NCBI GenBank assembly: GCA_009746045.1
Contig: RPFO01001901.1
Location: 62,001-126,000 of the forward strand
Direction: 5' to 3'
Source of the DNA: Mesostigma viride
Lineage: Eukaryota > Streptophyta > Mesostigmatophyceae > Mesostigmatales > Mesostigmataceae
DNA: 64,000 bases
How positions within the stretch are numbered: position 1 is the first letter of the stretch; the number at the start of each line of letters is the position of its first letter. Both the position numbers and the translations under genes were made by a program. This document shows positions 11,655 to 21,841 of the stretch, piece by piece. The notes under the pieces are model-generated. The model saw only the letters and a program-made list of their open reading frames with translations, made no database searches and was not told the DNA's origin.

Positions 11655-13343
11655 CCCCTAAATGGTCTGAGATCCTGCCGATAAATCGGCTGGATCTTCA
11701 CAATTTTGCAAACCAGATGCCATCCAACCTACCCATATCCAATGGCTGTCCTTGGGGGCCAAGCATGTCCATGAGTTGCCCTTCGGGTTGGTATATCACA
11801 ACCTCACATATATGCAGGGTAGGCCATGTTTAACTGCCGTCAAAGTCAGGGGGGTCAAGACGCGCGTTTTCATTTTTGGTAGAATGTGCATTTTGAATTA
11901 TGTTATAAGACCTAGGCACCTACCACTTCAGGGATGATAAACAATTAGTTGCTGAACAGTTTGAGCTATTGGGGTCATAATTTGGGTGGGTATACCAGCA
12001 GTTACACCCAGTACAGCCCATAGGGGTACCGTTGGTAAAAAGCAACCAAGGGAGTAGGGGTGGGCATACTACCTCCTAATATGGCCACCAACCATGCCAA
12101 ACAATACATTTCCCTTCCACAATGATGGGGAAACATAACTGCATCATCACACTGCCCTTACATGGCACCTATGTGCAGGTGCCACCTTGTCCATGCACGT
12201 AGGTAACGTGGTACGGACACCCTACGCAAGGCATGCATTCTAGGAGGCAGCCACCAACAAACTAGTGGTGTTGAGCCTATTTCAGCCTGCCCTAGCAAGG
12301 ATAAACTAGGCCTAAGCTGCTATAGCTTGCCAGGTGATGGCCAGCACACCTGGTGGCACATGCTGTCAATGGGAAGCTTTTACTCACCGGTTACGTGCTT
12401 GATGATGCCACAGAGACCAGCCAACTGCCTCACACTCATGCAATATGTGTATGGGAAATGTATAACAAACATATATGGAGGTATTCAAACCCATACAGCC
12501 TCTAAAACTTATCACCATCACCCTGTGGCAGGTCAACTGACTGAGGGAAGCATCTAAGAAGGGTGTTTTAGAAAGGGGCCAGGCCAGGGTCAAGAAAGAG
12601 CATGAATAGTGCAAAAAGAATGTGCTACACAAGCTAGAACGTATATATAAACGTCAAACATCGATAGGAAAACGATGCTTAAGCTTTACCAGGCATGGAT
12701 GGCGTTAACTTGGCCCAGGCGGTGGCCGCAAAATGGCGCATTTCGGCACACCAAAGTTGTGCAGCATGGTCGCTGGATTCGGCGATTTCTGGCCACCCTT
12801 GCACGTTTACGACTACTATGTATCATAAAAAGTACAAAGAAACCAATATATCCTTTAAAATACGCCGGAAAGGTATTGCTGTCAACGTTTCTATCGTCCG
12901 GCCTGATCGCAGTTTTTTCCAGCAAGAACGCTGCCGACACCTATCAAATGGCATTCCCGCGAACCAAAAATTGGCCTGTATCATCTTTAGGACGTTTAAA
13001 ATCAATATCCTAAGTTTGGCCAGAAAATTCGAACGCAAACGTAAATGCCATGCGTGGGCGCAAGCCGCCATGGCCAGGTCGTCGTTTTCCGGAATGCACG
13101 TTGTACGTGAAAAAGTACCCTGACCCCTTGTACTTTGACCGGCCAGAACACCTCTATAACTTTGTCAAAAGTATGCAAACCCTAGTACCATGCTGTGAAG
13201 AATTTTATAAACTTTCGATCTTCTCAGCTAAACTTTTCCTAATTCTCAATAGATTTCGCGGCATCTGGTCCCCCGAGAAGGGGCCGATGCATCGGCTGGA
13301 ACTCGATTTTTGGCGGAAAATCGGCAGCAAGACCATTTAGGGG
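11655..13343. mobile_element. piggyBac-like element, non-autonomous
   Basis: Inserted at TTAA, present on both sides (11651-11654 and 13344-13347), with terminal inverted repeats starting CCCCTAAATGGTCT and a second inverted block around CTGCCGAT. TTAA duplication with CCC-starting ends is the piggyBac signature. Removing the element and one TTAA restores the collinearity of C1 with C3 (a MGL-GEI junction). The 1.69-kb interior shows no DDE transposase; short ORFs near 12670-13120 match nothing I recognise. Confidence 0.85.
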
Positions 13344-14438
13344 TTAAGGCCCATGCGACCAAGGATTTCTCTCTCAAACGCATGCGTAAGCTTCTTGGAA
13401 TTCTCACCTTCCTCCATGTCGAAGTTCCTGACGATGACGTTGAGGCTGCGCTTGGCGAGCTCGGCCTCCTCGCGGAGGGCAAGCGTCTGCCGCTGGAGCT
13501 GGGCTGCGACGGCGGAGGTGGTGAAGGTGGTGCGCTGCTTATTAAGCATGTCCGCCCAGGTCGTGATGGGAGGAGCATCGCCGGCCAGGCCAGCAGGGGC
13601 TGGCTTGGCGGCAATGACCTTCACCGCCTGGACGGTGAGGCCTGCGGTGTTTTGCAGGACCTCGATAGCGATGGCATTGTCCTTAAGACGCTGGTCGATG
13701 TCGCGGAGCTGGGCGGTGATGGAGTTGGTGGAGGCGGAGGGGGGGGGGGGGGGCGTGGAGGCGAGGACGGGATGGCGGTGGCGGTGAGGATGGTGGAGAG
13801 CTCAGCAGCCAGCGTGCCACCCACAGCTTCCACATCTGCAGCAATGGGCGTCACGTGCTGCATGTGAGAGGGCGTCGTGGAGGTGGTGGAGGAAGGTGGA
13901 TTCGGTAATGGGGGCGGGGTGCAGGAGGTCCTCGGCCGAGCGCTTAAGGATGGTAAAGAGAGCTGCGAGCTGAAGGCGGGGCCGAGACCACCCGGCCAGG
14001 TTGGTCGAAGAAGGGACGTCAGATACGCGGTGGGAAAACCGGCCGTCAGCTCCGTTGCGGAAAAAGTGGGTTCTGGAGTTGAGTTGCTGGCACAGAGCCA
14101 GCAGTGAGGCGTGTGACCCGTAAAACACGAGCTCCAGTATCTTGATGGGTGGCATGTCGAAAAAGGCAGGCCTGTTGACGTCGAAGGTTGTAAAGAGCCG
14201 ATCAAAGTCAAAATCACGCTCAGACCAGCCAGGTTCGCCTGGGCGACTGCGCTTTGGGTCAGGCGATGCAGAGGGCGAGGAAAGCCCGGGAGGTATTTGG
14301 GCGACCACCAGTGCGCGACTAGTGTCACCACTGCCTTCCGGCCCTGATGGCGAAGCTGCAGCCGGAGCTGTGAGACGTATTTTCATTGCCGAGCGCAGCC
14401 GCCAGGCTGCGTTGCGTCGAGGAGCGTTTGCTCGTCAT
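13344..14438 (-). pseudogene. C1 ORF1, N-terminal part
   Basis: From an ATG at 14438 the product begins M-T-S-K-R-S-S-T-Q-R, parallel to C3 and C2. It runs through a proline/serine-rich head containing SPSASPDPKRSRP, a FYGSHASLLALCQQL block, an AADVEAVGGTLAAEL coiled-coil start and a REEAELAKRSLNVIVRNFDMEEGEN block that begins the RRM-like domain. Frameshifts separate the blocks, and a proline tract near 13740 is expanded. Non-functional. Confidence 0.75.
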
Positions 14439-14439
14439 A

Positions 14440-14605
14440 TATCAAGCGTAATAGCTTTGGAAAATTATATCAGCATGTGCGTCTGAGAAAGACGAAGCGA
14501 TTAAGTGATATTCACAGCTGAATTCGGTGCTCAAACGTGAAAGTTATGAGCTCCGCCGTCAGCCATGGCTACCTCGTGGCTCGTGGCTCGTGGCTCGTGG
14601 CTCGT
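14440..14605 (-). promoter_or_regulatory. C1 5' leader with hairpin motif
   Basis: Minus-strand leader: CTCGTGG heptamer repeats, then GAGCTCATAACTTTCACG, then a CGTCTTTCT..AGACG hairpin and CTGATATAATTT just before ORF1. The same order occurs in C2, C3, B1 and LINE A5, so it is probably the internal promoter or another conserved 5' element. Confidence 0.5.
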
Positions 14606-14759
14606 TCAGAAGGAGCACCTGGCCGCGCCTTGATTGCCCTTGGGTTGCCATGTGAGGACATGGCGCGCGCAACGGTCGGCGCCATTCCAGACCGCGCGCG
14701 GACCGTTCCAGACCGAATGGCGCGCCCTGGCTGAGTGGGCTTGGTGCCAGCTGACCTAT

Positions 14760-15250
14760 CTCTAGCGTGTCTACCAGTGATCAGTGATCTGTGCGTTCCA
14801 GGTGCCCAGCTAGGCCCAGGCGCCTGTGTCTAAGAAGATGGGACTGAAACATAAGGCGAATCGGCATACAAATCCTCGTTCCGCTTTATGTAGCATCTTG
14901 GGGACGGCGCCGTTGAGTCGTTGTTCCAGCTTCTTGGTCAGCGCCCAGGTCTCCCCACCATAGGTGAGGATCGTCAGAACGACGACCTTAAGAACATGCC
15001 TCCGTTCAGCGTTCTTACGACGACCTTGATCAGCTAGTACCACAGTAGATATAGTTAGCTAAACAGGTAGGTAAGATATATAGGAGGGTTGCTCCCTACC
15101 GAAACGTAATGTAATGCTGCTCGTGCGTTTGAATCAATTAATTGGTTAATTAATAGACACGTGACCGTGCCACGTGAGCATAAGTCCTCAGTGGGAGGGG
15201 AACATGGGATGGAATGGATGGTGTAAGCTATCTAGTACGTGTAGGCATGT
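14760..15250 (-). mobile_element. LINE A-related 3' fragments
   Basis: 14760-15050 encodes on minus the thumb/C-terminal block of an A-like RT (VLKVVVLTILTYGGETWALT, then KLEQRLNGAVPKMLHK), diverged from A5. 15137-15250 is a separate A 3' end in the same orientation: the TTAA tail, the CACGTGACC..GTCACGTG region and the GGGATGGAATGGATGG motif. Together these are two truncated insertions. Confidence 0.7.
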
Positions 15251-15430
15251 GTGCCAACGAAAATGGCTGACGGCGGTATGGCTGACGGCGGAGTTCAGAT
15301 CTTTTGCATCTGAGCCCCAAATTCGGTCAGACCACTTGCATTCGATGCGCTTTTTTTGAGACGCACCCGCCGGTATAATCGGTTACGGCTGAAACGCAGT
15401 ATTGCCAAAGTTATCACGTGACAAGCAGCT

Positions 15431-16795
15431 ATGACGACCCCTAAAGCAAAACGGGGTTTGGAAAAGGAGCTTACCGGCTCCCAGCCCAACCCTCTCGCCA
15501 TCGTTCTTGCCCAGCCGCCTGGGCTCGCCAACTCACCGCCAGCAGACCCATCGCCAAGCGCCTCGCCTGAGCCCAAGAAACCATGCCACGATCGCCACAA
15601 ATGGAGCAAATTCTTGCCCGGCGACCAACTGTTCACCCTCCTCGAGTGGCAGAAGCTGTCGCCGCAGGAAGTCGTCGAAGTTCTCCAGTTCCTCACACAG
15701 GAGCGGAAGCTCTTTGTGGCCTGGAGAGGGGGGACGGCTATCGACTACCGCGACACGTCCTGGCTCTACACCTGTGACGAATCCCGCCAACGCACGGTTA
15801 TCTTGACCAGCTACTACCAGCGCAGCTTCGCCGACATCAGCAGAGCGCTCAAAGCCCCCGCCCCCGCACAGCCGGCAGCCCCATCGGCTTCCTCCCTCTA
15901 CAAGGATGACATCCGCGCAGTGCTGGAGGAGCACGTGACCTGGCAGCTGGCCGAGAAGCTGACATCGCTGAACACCACGCTCAACACGGTCGAGGCCCGG
16001 GTCTCCAACGTGGAAACCAAGGTCGTCCACAAGCTACAACCACAGTTCACGGCGCTACACACCGCGGCGCAGGCTTCGGAAACGCATGCTGCACTTGTCT
16101 CTCGCCTTAACCAGGTGGAAGGCAAGTACGGCGTGCTCATGAAGAAGCTTGAGGCCATCACCGCCCACACCGAGGCCCTGGCCACACAGGTCCCGAAGCT
16201 AGCGGAGCAGACGGCCACCATTGCCTCCCAGCCACCCCGGCAGGATGCTGGTGACCTCCCGCTCTCCTATGCGGACCTGCTGCGGTCAGCGACCGTCTCC
16301 ACCACCGACGCCATCGCCACGAAGCTCCAGGAGCTGGAGGACCACCGCCAGGCCCAGCAACGGGAGGTCACCGATCGCGCTCGCCGCGAGTGCCGAGTGG
16401 TGCTACGTCGCTTCCCCCAGAAGCCAGGTGAGACGTCAACCTCCCTTGCTGACGAGCTCAAGAACCAGCTTCTTACCCTCATGGGCCTGGTAGGTGAGGT
16501 AGAACTGCGTGGGTGCCACCGCCTTCCCCACTCACGGGACAAGGCGGCCACCCCACCAGTCCTGCTCACCTTCCTCTCCCCTGAGGATAAGCAGCGGTTC
16601 CTCTCTCGTCGCAAGCGGTTGCACGACCTCACCTGGACGCTGGATGACGACCTAACCCCCGCTCAGCAACAGCAGCGACGCGACCTGTGGCCGGAATACC
16701 TCCGCCATAAGCAGGACCCCCAGAAGCCCAAGGTGTACTGGAGGGGCGGGGACCTGATGATCAACCACAAGATGTGGACGCCCCCAGCGGGCTAG
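15431..16795 (+). CDS. L1-type ORF1 protein (family B), intact
   Basis: 454-aa ORF from an ATG that closely follows the conserved leader. The basic, proline-rich N-terminus (SPSASPEPKKP) is followed by a central coiled-coil stretch (about residues 155-255, with LNTTLNTVEARVSNVETKV). An RRM-like domain begins near residue 320 (ECRVVLRRFPQ ... TLMGLVGEVELRGCHRLP ... PVLLTFLSPEDKQRFL). The C-terminal domain contains LDDDLTPAQQQQRRDLWPEY and VYWRGGDLMI. This is the coiled coil-RRM-CTD plan of L1 ORF1p, an RNA-binding trimeric chaperone of retrotransposition. No CCHC knuckle is seen. It is the only full-length ORF1 of families B and C in the window, so this copy may still be expressed. Confidence 0.85.
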   Translation: MTTPKAKRGLEKELTGSQPNPLAIVLAQPPGLANSPPADPSPSASPEPKKPCHDRHKWSKFLPGDQLFTLLEWQKLSPQEVVEVLQFLTQERKLFVAWRGGTAIDYRDTSWLYTCDESRQRTVILTSYYQRSFADISRALKAPAPAQPAAPSASSLYKDDIRAVLEEHVTWQLAEKLTSLNTTLNTVEARVSNVETKVVHKLQPQFTALHTAAQASETHAALVSRLNQVEGKYGVLMKKLEAITAHTEALATQVPKLAEQTATIASQPPRQDAGDLPLSYADLLRSATVSTTDAIATKLQELEDHRQAQQREVTDRARRECRVVLRRFPQKPGETSTSLADELKNQLLTLMGLVGEVELRGCHRLPHSRDKAATPPVLLTFLSPEDKQRFLSRRKRLHDLTWTLDDDLTPAQQQQRRDLWPEYLRHKQDPQKPKVYWRGGDLMINHKMWTPPAG

Positions 16796-17013
16796 AATAG
16801 CAATAGCCCTAGCTTGTAACCATTGGAGTCACTGCCGCTAAGGCAGCCATGCCTAGAATGTTTGCCTAGCTGTGCCAACACACCTAGTCACGTGCCGCCA
16901 ACGCACGGTACACAACCAGCCATAGCCTTAGCCTAGTCCTAGTACAGCCATGCTACGCCCTGGCTATGTTCAGATTACTTGCCCACGCTATACTTGTTAT
17001 GCTACGCTTACAT

Positions 17014-17373
17014 TCTACAGGACATTCCCAAAAGGGTAGGGAAACCTGTCACGAACTACGTTCAGATGTTGCTGGACGACCTAGTGGTCCCAGCCCAGTT
17101 TGAGCACCGCATCCACTCTCTCTCCCGTCTTTGGACTGCCATGCAGGACAAGACGCGGTGGAAGAAGATTGTCAAGGCGCACACGCCCGACCCTGTGGGC
17201 AAGCCACCTCCCCCCAAGCGGCGGAGGCGTTTTGATGATGAGTAGTGCAGTTAGGATTTTCTAGATAGAGTTAGGATAGTTCGATCACGCGGCTTCCTCC
17301 ACCCCATCCATCATGAAATATGTGCTACATGACCTCCCCACGGCGGCATGTTATAATTTAATTTAATTTAATT
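17014..17373 (+). mobile_element. 5'-truncated LINE family D in B1
   Basis: A 360-bp 3' end of LINE D with a TTTAA-unit tail, bounded by an 11-bp target duplication TACGCTTACAT (17003-17013 and 17374-17384). The encoded tail (LSRLWTAMQDKTRWKKIVKAH, then PPPKRRRRF) is the C-terminus of its ORF2. A clear target-primed insertion. Confidence 0.88.
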
Positions 17374-17582
17374 TACGCTTACATGGGTCTTATTGCACCC
17401 ACAGTTTGCCGGATCGTTAGCGTGTCCGTTTAGCTAACGCGCCCGATTGCGGCTGTGGCATGCCTTTGGCATGAAGGAGACTGGGGGTCTCTGCCCTTTC
17501 TCCTGTAGTGCACACACAGGGATTAAAAGCACTTCGGTGCTCCGTGACTCCCCAACGGGAGCACGAGTTTAATTAATTAATC

Positions 17583-17678
17583 AACTAAGCTATCTAGGTC
17601 CTAGTTACAGGGGTGTGGGCACCGCGGCCCGAATCGCTATGAATGCCATACTTGGTCACACGCGGAGCCCCCACAGGA
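17583..17678 (-). mobile_element. LINE A 3'-end fragment
   Basis: About 95 bp matching the end of the A ORF2 and its 3' UTR (GGTGTGGGCACCGCGGCCCG) in minus orientation, directly after the B1 tail. From 17679 to 17856 I see only AT-rich spacer. Confidence 0.7.
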
Positions 17679-17856
17679 TGAATCAATATACTAGGGCAAA
17701 TTAATTGTTCACTCTTTTCTGGGGTTATGCTCCGTGGATCCCCAACCTCGCATAATGAGTAATTTTATTACTAACTAGTAATGAAGTTGGACAACTAGTA
17801 ATTTTTGGTAGCCCACGTGATGCAGCCACATGTAATGAATTAATTATCAATTCAGA

Positions 17857-19392
17857 TTACGTGCCCCTCCTCCCCTTGACTTGCAAAGACTTTGCAAAGA
17901 CTAAATTTCTCAAAGCTTGCGGACCAATGCGAACCATCCGCCTTTTCTTACTTGACACTGGGACAGATACCTGTGGCATCTTCTTCTGGGCTGGCCCTGC
18001 AAGAGCGGGTTCTTGGGCTGATATACGCCCTGGCCTGGGCCGCCTGCGTCCAGGATCCACCCCAACACTGAGTGGCCCCGCGGGCGAGCCCGCGTCCCTT
18101 GTATAATTTGTATCAAACTCAGATAGTGTCTTCAATATTTCTTCCGGCCACTCCCTCTTGACCATGCGTTCGTGGCGCAGGTGGCCAGCCAACGGCGCGC
18201 ACTGGTGCCAGCTCCAGTCGTGGCGCTCAAAGACCCACTGCCACGAGAACCCGTTAGGATACTTGATCCCATGGCAGAAGGACGGGGCCTCTCCCCCCGC
18301 CGTCGAGGGCCAGCAGGAGCACACACCGTCGCGCATGAGATGTAACAATTGGTCATTTTGAGACAACCACCCCGCCTTGGTCTCTTTTGTAGGTTTGTTC
18401 TCATGATGCCAATGAGAAGCAATCCGCGGGAGCGGGTTCAAATAAGGCCCCAATGTGGCCATGTGTTCGGGTGTGTGTGGCGCCTGGCCAATTGGTGCCC
18501 GAAAGTTCCACCCGGGCTCGAGCTCCTGGACATGCCAGCTGTACATATCGCGGTGCTTGTGCCATAAATAGGTCGCCATGATGTTGTACTGGCAAAACAC
18601 CGGGTTGGCGATGTCCCGCATCATTGTGAACGCTTCGTCAAAATCCTTTGTGCCGACGTGCCGCGTGATGTGGTCCCTTATCTCCTTGAGATGAGCGGTA
18701 CGGATGATGACGGGGAATTGGTCCATGTGACGGAACGGCTCGGGCATGCCCAGCGCGAAAAAGGTGACGTTGGGGCTGTTTGCCCAGTTTGCGTCGGTGG
18801 GCCGGCCATACAATCCGATAATGCGCGGCCGCCGCTGCTCATCAAACAGGTCCTGCTCCTGGACAACGCCCGTGAAAACGGTGTCCGAGTCACAGAACCC
18901 GACAAACTCCGCATCCGTGTAATTATCCCCGAAAAACATCATCCGGTACTGCCTGAAGTACCCCAGCTCGTCCTCTTGGCCCTTTGGCGCGACGTTGAAA
19001 GCCACACGCCCGCCGGCTAGATGCGCTTTTTCTGTGGCCACACGCACGCGGTCTATCAGTTTCTGGCGTGCCGCCTCCGGTCTATTCGACTCCGCCACGA
19101 CGACCATGCGCGTGTTGTTCAGTGGCCAGAACAGATGAAGAGAGTAAAAGAAGATGTCTGTAAACTCTACCCACGCGTCGTCACCGTTGTCATCATCAAT
19201 GGGGAGGGGGACAAACAACTCCAGGTTTTCCATGCAGGGGACCCTGCCAGGAGGCGGCTGGTAGTCGGACAGGGTGCAGTTTGGCGTGCCCGATCGCTGC
19301 GCGAAGCTGCTCGGGCATAGATCAAAGCACGCGATGACAGCGATCGTCAGGCCCACAATGACAAACACTCTCGGTCCTCCCGGTGCTTCCAT
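17857..19392 (-). CDS. Putative type II membrane glycosyltransferase
   Basis: 511-aa product from the ATG at 19392, chosen because it is directly followed by a hydrophobic signal anchor (VFVIVGLTIAVIACF, about residues 10-24); the frame stays open upstream to 19467 without another ATG. The lumenal part contains LELFVPLPIDDD and VVVAESNRPEAARQKLIDRV, then EFVGFCDSDTVFTG with a DSD (DxD) motif at about 168-170, the metal/nucleotide-sugar site of GT-A folds. Downstream are ASHWHHENKPTKETKAGW and an aromatic W-rich stretch, plus several NxT sequons. The C-terminal 70 residues are low-complexity and basic and may include unspliced intron. A Golgi/ER glycosyltransferase is my inference; the exact family and sugar are not identifiable. 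It is flanked by LINE debris but is itself intact. Confidence 0.72.
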   Translation of the reverse strand: MEAPGGPRVFVIVGLTIAVIACFDLCPSSFAQRSGTPNCTLSDYQPPPGRVPCMENLELFVPLPIDDDNGDDAWVEFTDIFFYSLHLFWPLNNTRMVVVAESNRPEAARQKLIDRVRVATEKAHLAGGRVAFNVAPKGQEDELGYFRQYRMMFFGDNYTDAEFVGFCDSDTVFTGVVQEQDLFDEQRRPRIIGLYGRPTDANWANSPNVTFFALGMPEPFRHMDQFPVIIRTAHLKEIRDHITRHVGTKDFDEAFTMMRDIANPVFCQYNIMATYLWHKHRDMYSWHVQELEPGWNFRAPIGQAPHTPEHMATLGPYLNPLPRIASHWHHENKPTKETKAGWLSQNDQLLHLMRDGVCSCWPSTAGGEAPSFCHGIKYPNGFSWQWVFERHDWSWHQCAPLAGHLRHERMVKREWPEEILKTLSEFDTNYTRDAGSPAGPLSVGVDPGRRRPRPGRISAQEPALAGPAQKKMPQVSVPVSSKKRRMVRIGPQALRNLVFAKSLQVKGRRGT

Positions 19393-21841
19393 CGTATCGC
19401 AGAGTCGAGTTGCAGGACAGTTAATGCGGCCCACGACGATGTGACCCAGGCGTATATACGGTATCACCTGTAGCTGGCAATGTAGGTGCAGTCCAATATT
19501 AGTATATGATGCCCGATGGTCTGTAGGGATAACGTATGCCAGCTAGCTGAGCAGACACCACTTGCACATATTTTAATTAATCAAGGGCGCATGGCTCAAC
19601 GAGGCTGGGCGGAAAAAGAACGGAATGGCCACAGCGGGGAATGGATTGCATGCCAAGGCGTTTCTGGGCTCTGCCTGAACCTGAAGCACAAGTGCGTGAG
19701 GATATCACTGATTCGCGGTTGTTTCAACGTGACGGGCTGTCATATCGACTGCTATCAAGGAGACAACAAGCTATTTCTATATCTAGTGATAACACGCTGC
19801 ACAGCTCTGTCAGCTAATGCGTAGCTGACAGCCACGTAATACATTTATCTGTCCACGACCACGACGTCGTAATAGCTCCAGAATACCGTCAAGAAGTTTT
19901 GCCGCCGTCTGGAGAGGACCGAGTTTTTCGAGTGAAGTTGCGGCCTCGCCACGGCCTCGCCAAAGAAATGATTTCCGAGTCCTGTCCGAGTCGCCAAAGG
20001 ATGGATTGCGGTCGCCAGAAGTTAGTTTGTGGTTTTGGGCGGAGGGTTACAGCACATTGAGCACAATAAATAACAGCAGTTTGGTTTCCTGCACCTTGGC
20101 CCTGCCTTGGCGATGGAGTTTTAATAGCCTCCGTCGGGCGCCGCCAGCTGCTGAGCAATGATGACCGTGCGATCATCATAATCCAGGTTTCACGGAACGC
20201 ATAATGCAACGGTGCTCTGGCTTGTATCGTTCATTTGGTCGCTGCTCTCTGCGTGTTGTAACAGATTCCCATTCCCCTCCACGATGTCAACGCCAACACG
20301 CTCGAGGAGGACCTCGGCGGAGTTGCCAGACCCCTCCACACCGAGAAAAGAAAGCAAGGAAAGAGGATCGGGGAATTCGGCGCCCTCTCCGATATGCTTG
20401 TATTTCTCGCCTCAGCGCGGCTTGAGAGGACCCTGGACAACGAGCTGCCTCCTCTTCAGGTGGATCGAGTAACTGCGAGTCTGCGCCTGTATTCTTAATG
20501 CCGATAGCATCGTTTTTGGAAAGCATTGTCTAACATAACGGCATTGTTTTGCGCGGCATTCGTACTTCAGCGAGATTCGAAGGGCCTCTGAGGGATCGCA
20601 CGGGTGTGAAGGAAGAGCGTGGTCCGCTGGTGTCCCGAGCAACGTCTACCGAGCTGCCAGCTGTGCTGGTATTGTGGTGACTTACTGGCGGTTAACTGTG
20701 CTTGTCTTTTCTGCAATTGGGTGTACTTTGTATCAGCCATTTACGCATGCATGGCTAAATGTTACATGGGGTTGATTGGCCAGCCTTTGTAAGAGATGAC
20801 CACTTTTTTTATCCAGGCATTGCTCTTCTGCCTGTTTCAATATTAGGCTGCCCATCATTTGCACCTACAGTCCATCTCAACTATGTCGTCCATTTTCCTG
20901 AGAAGGCAAGTTTGCATTTTACCATACCATTAATGCTCGCATGGCTTGCTAAGGAATATGGTTCGCGGGTATTTTCACACTGCATTATGAATGTAGGGGA
21001 CCATTCTCAGAATGTAAAACGTGAGCAGGTATGCATCAAGGCTGATTTGATGAGTTTTCCGAAAGTGGGTGTGCCCATGCAGCACCGTGGTTCACACCCC
21101 ACGTTGATATGTTAGAAACTTGCGTTTTTTTTTGTTCTGTTTACACACGCTCGGCGAAGCTTCTCAGAGATGCCTATTGGGTGTGGGGCATGTTTTTTTG
21201 CATAGCTGTGATATCAGGTGGGACTGTCGTGATAAGGAGTTACTTGGAGGGGGAAGCAAGTGTGCACACCTGCCATGGGTCGGTGGAGCCAGTATTGGAT
21301 TCCTCTTAATTATGGGGACATGCTTGTTACCTGTCAGTTTCAGCCAGTAGTTTCATGATGGTGCTGGTTTTTGTGACAAACTGGCTTCTTTTTCGCGTGC
21401 CCCAAACCTGTCTTTTCCAGCGCTTGACTTGCGCCCGGGATCGTGCATGATGATGCCACTTGGATTGCCATTCCTTCACCCCTCCTTATTTCGCCACGCA
21501 GGCATTAGCTGCCGCCCTCTTTTATTCCCTTTCTCATTTCCTTTGCATGCTTAGGGCTTGATTTAGGATCCAGTCGTGTACAAGTACATCAGTGTCTAAA
21601 TTTGAGTGTGTCATGATTGCGTTTGCTGTTGCAGGTGGGTGGCTGGACGAATGCGAAGATGGGCAGCAGAAAGAGGGTTTGTGGCGGCAAGGGCGTTAAC
21701 GCTAGTCACCATTGTCCGGTGAAACTTCAGAAGGGGTACACATACTTAGCAATTGATTGCAGTACCTGGGTAAAGATTAATGATAAGCTGGCAAAAAGAA
21801 AGCCAGGTGCGTTTTTTTTGCAGCAAGGCATGTGCAAATAA
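19393..21841. other. Unassigned single-copy region
   Basis: No repeat family recognised here and no confident gene. On minus, a TATA-like CCGTATATACGC lies about 60 bp above the glycosyltransferase ATG. On plus, 20284-20457 could be a first exon (separate entry). Around 20840-20900 the peptide CPSFAPTVHLNYVVHFPE faintly recalls the APT-HFNY region of coproporphyrinogen III oxidase, with WVGGASIG near 21280, but no continuous gene can be built. Possibly a degraded or intron-rich gene. Confidence 0.3.
20284..20457 (+). CDS. Possible first exon of an unidentified gene
   Basis: From the ATG at 20284 the reading is basic and rich in serine, proline and threonine: MSTPTRSRRTSAELPDPSTP, then RKESKERGSG and SPQRGLRGPW, resembling a disordered regulated N-terminus with several SP/TP sites. 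A possible donor (TTCAG|GTGGATCG) follows at 20458. No downstream exon could be assigned and the product is unknown. Confidence 0.25.

Larger units (their letters stand above)
10862..14605 (-). mobile_element. ORF1-only LINE derivative C1, split by piggyBac-like element
   Basis: Minus-strand element whose leader (14440-14605, ending in CTCGTGG tandem heptamers) precedes an L1-type ORF1 and then a 3' UTR (about 10880-11310) with a TTAA-unit tail near 10862. Alignment with copy C3 (23480-25455) shows the same organisation and no RT. It is interrupted at a TTAA site by 11655-13343. Its tail faces that of LINE A1 across only about 20 bp. Small insertions at 11321 (TGCA) and 11384 (ACGT) are present. 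Confidence 0.82.
15285..17582 (+). mobile_element. ORF1-only LINE derivative B1
   Basis: Complete-looking family B element: leader with the GGCGGAGTTCAGATC / CGATGCGC..GAGACGCA hairpin motif, an intact ORF1 (15431-16795), a 3' UTR and the tail CCCAACGGGAGCACGAGTTTAATTAATTAA. No endonuclease or RT is encoded. A truncated family D LINE sits in the 3' UTR (17014-17373). Copy B2 (37655-40365) is collinear. Confidence 0.8.

Noticed and set aside
20759-21115. Coproporphyrinogen III oxidase exon
   Set aside because: Only a short APT-H-NY-like match; the key surrounding residues and further exons are missing.
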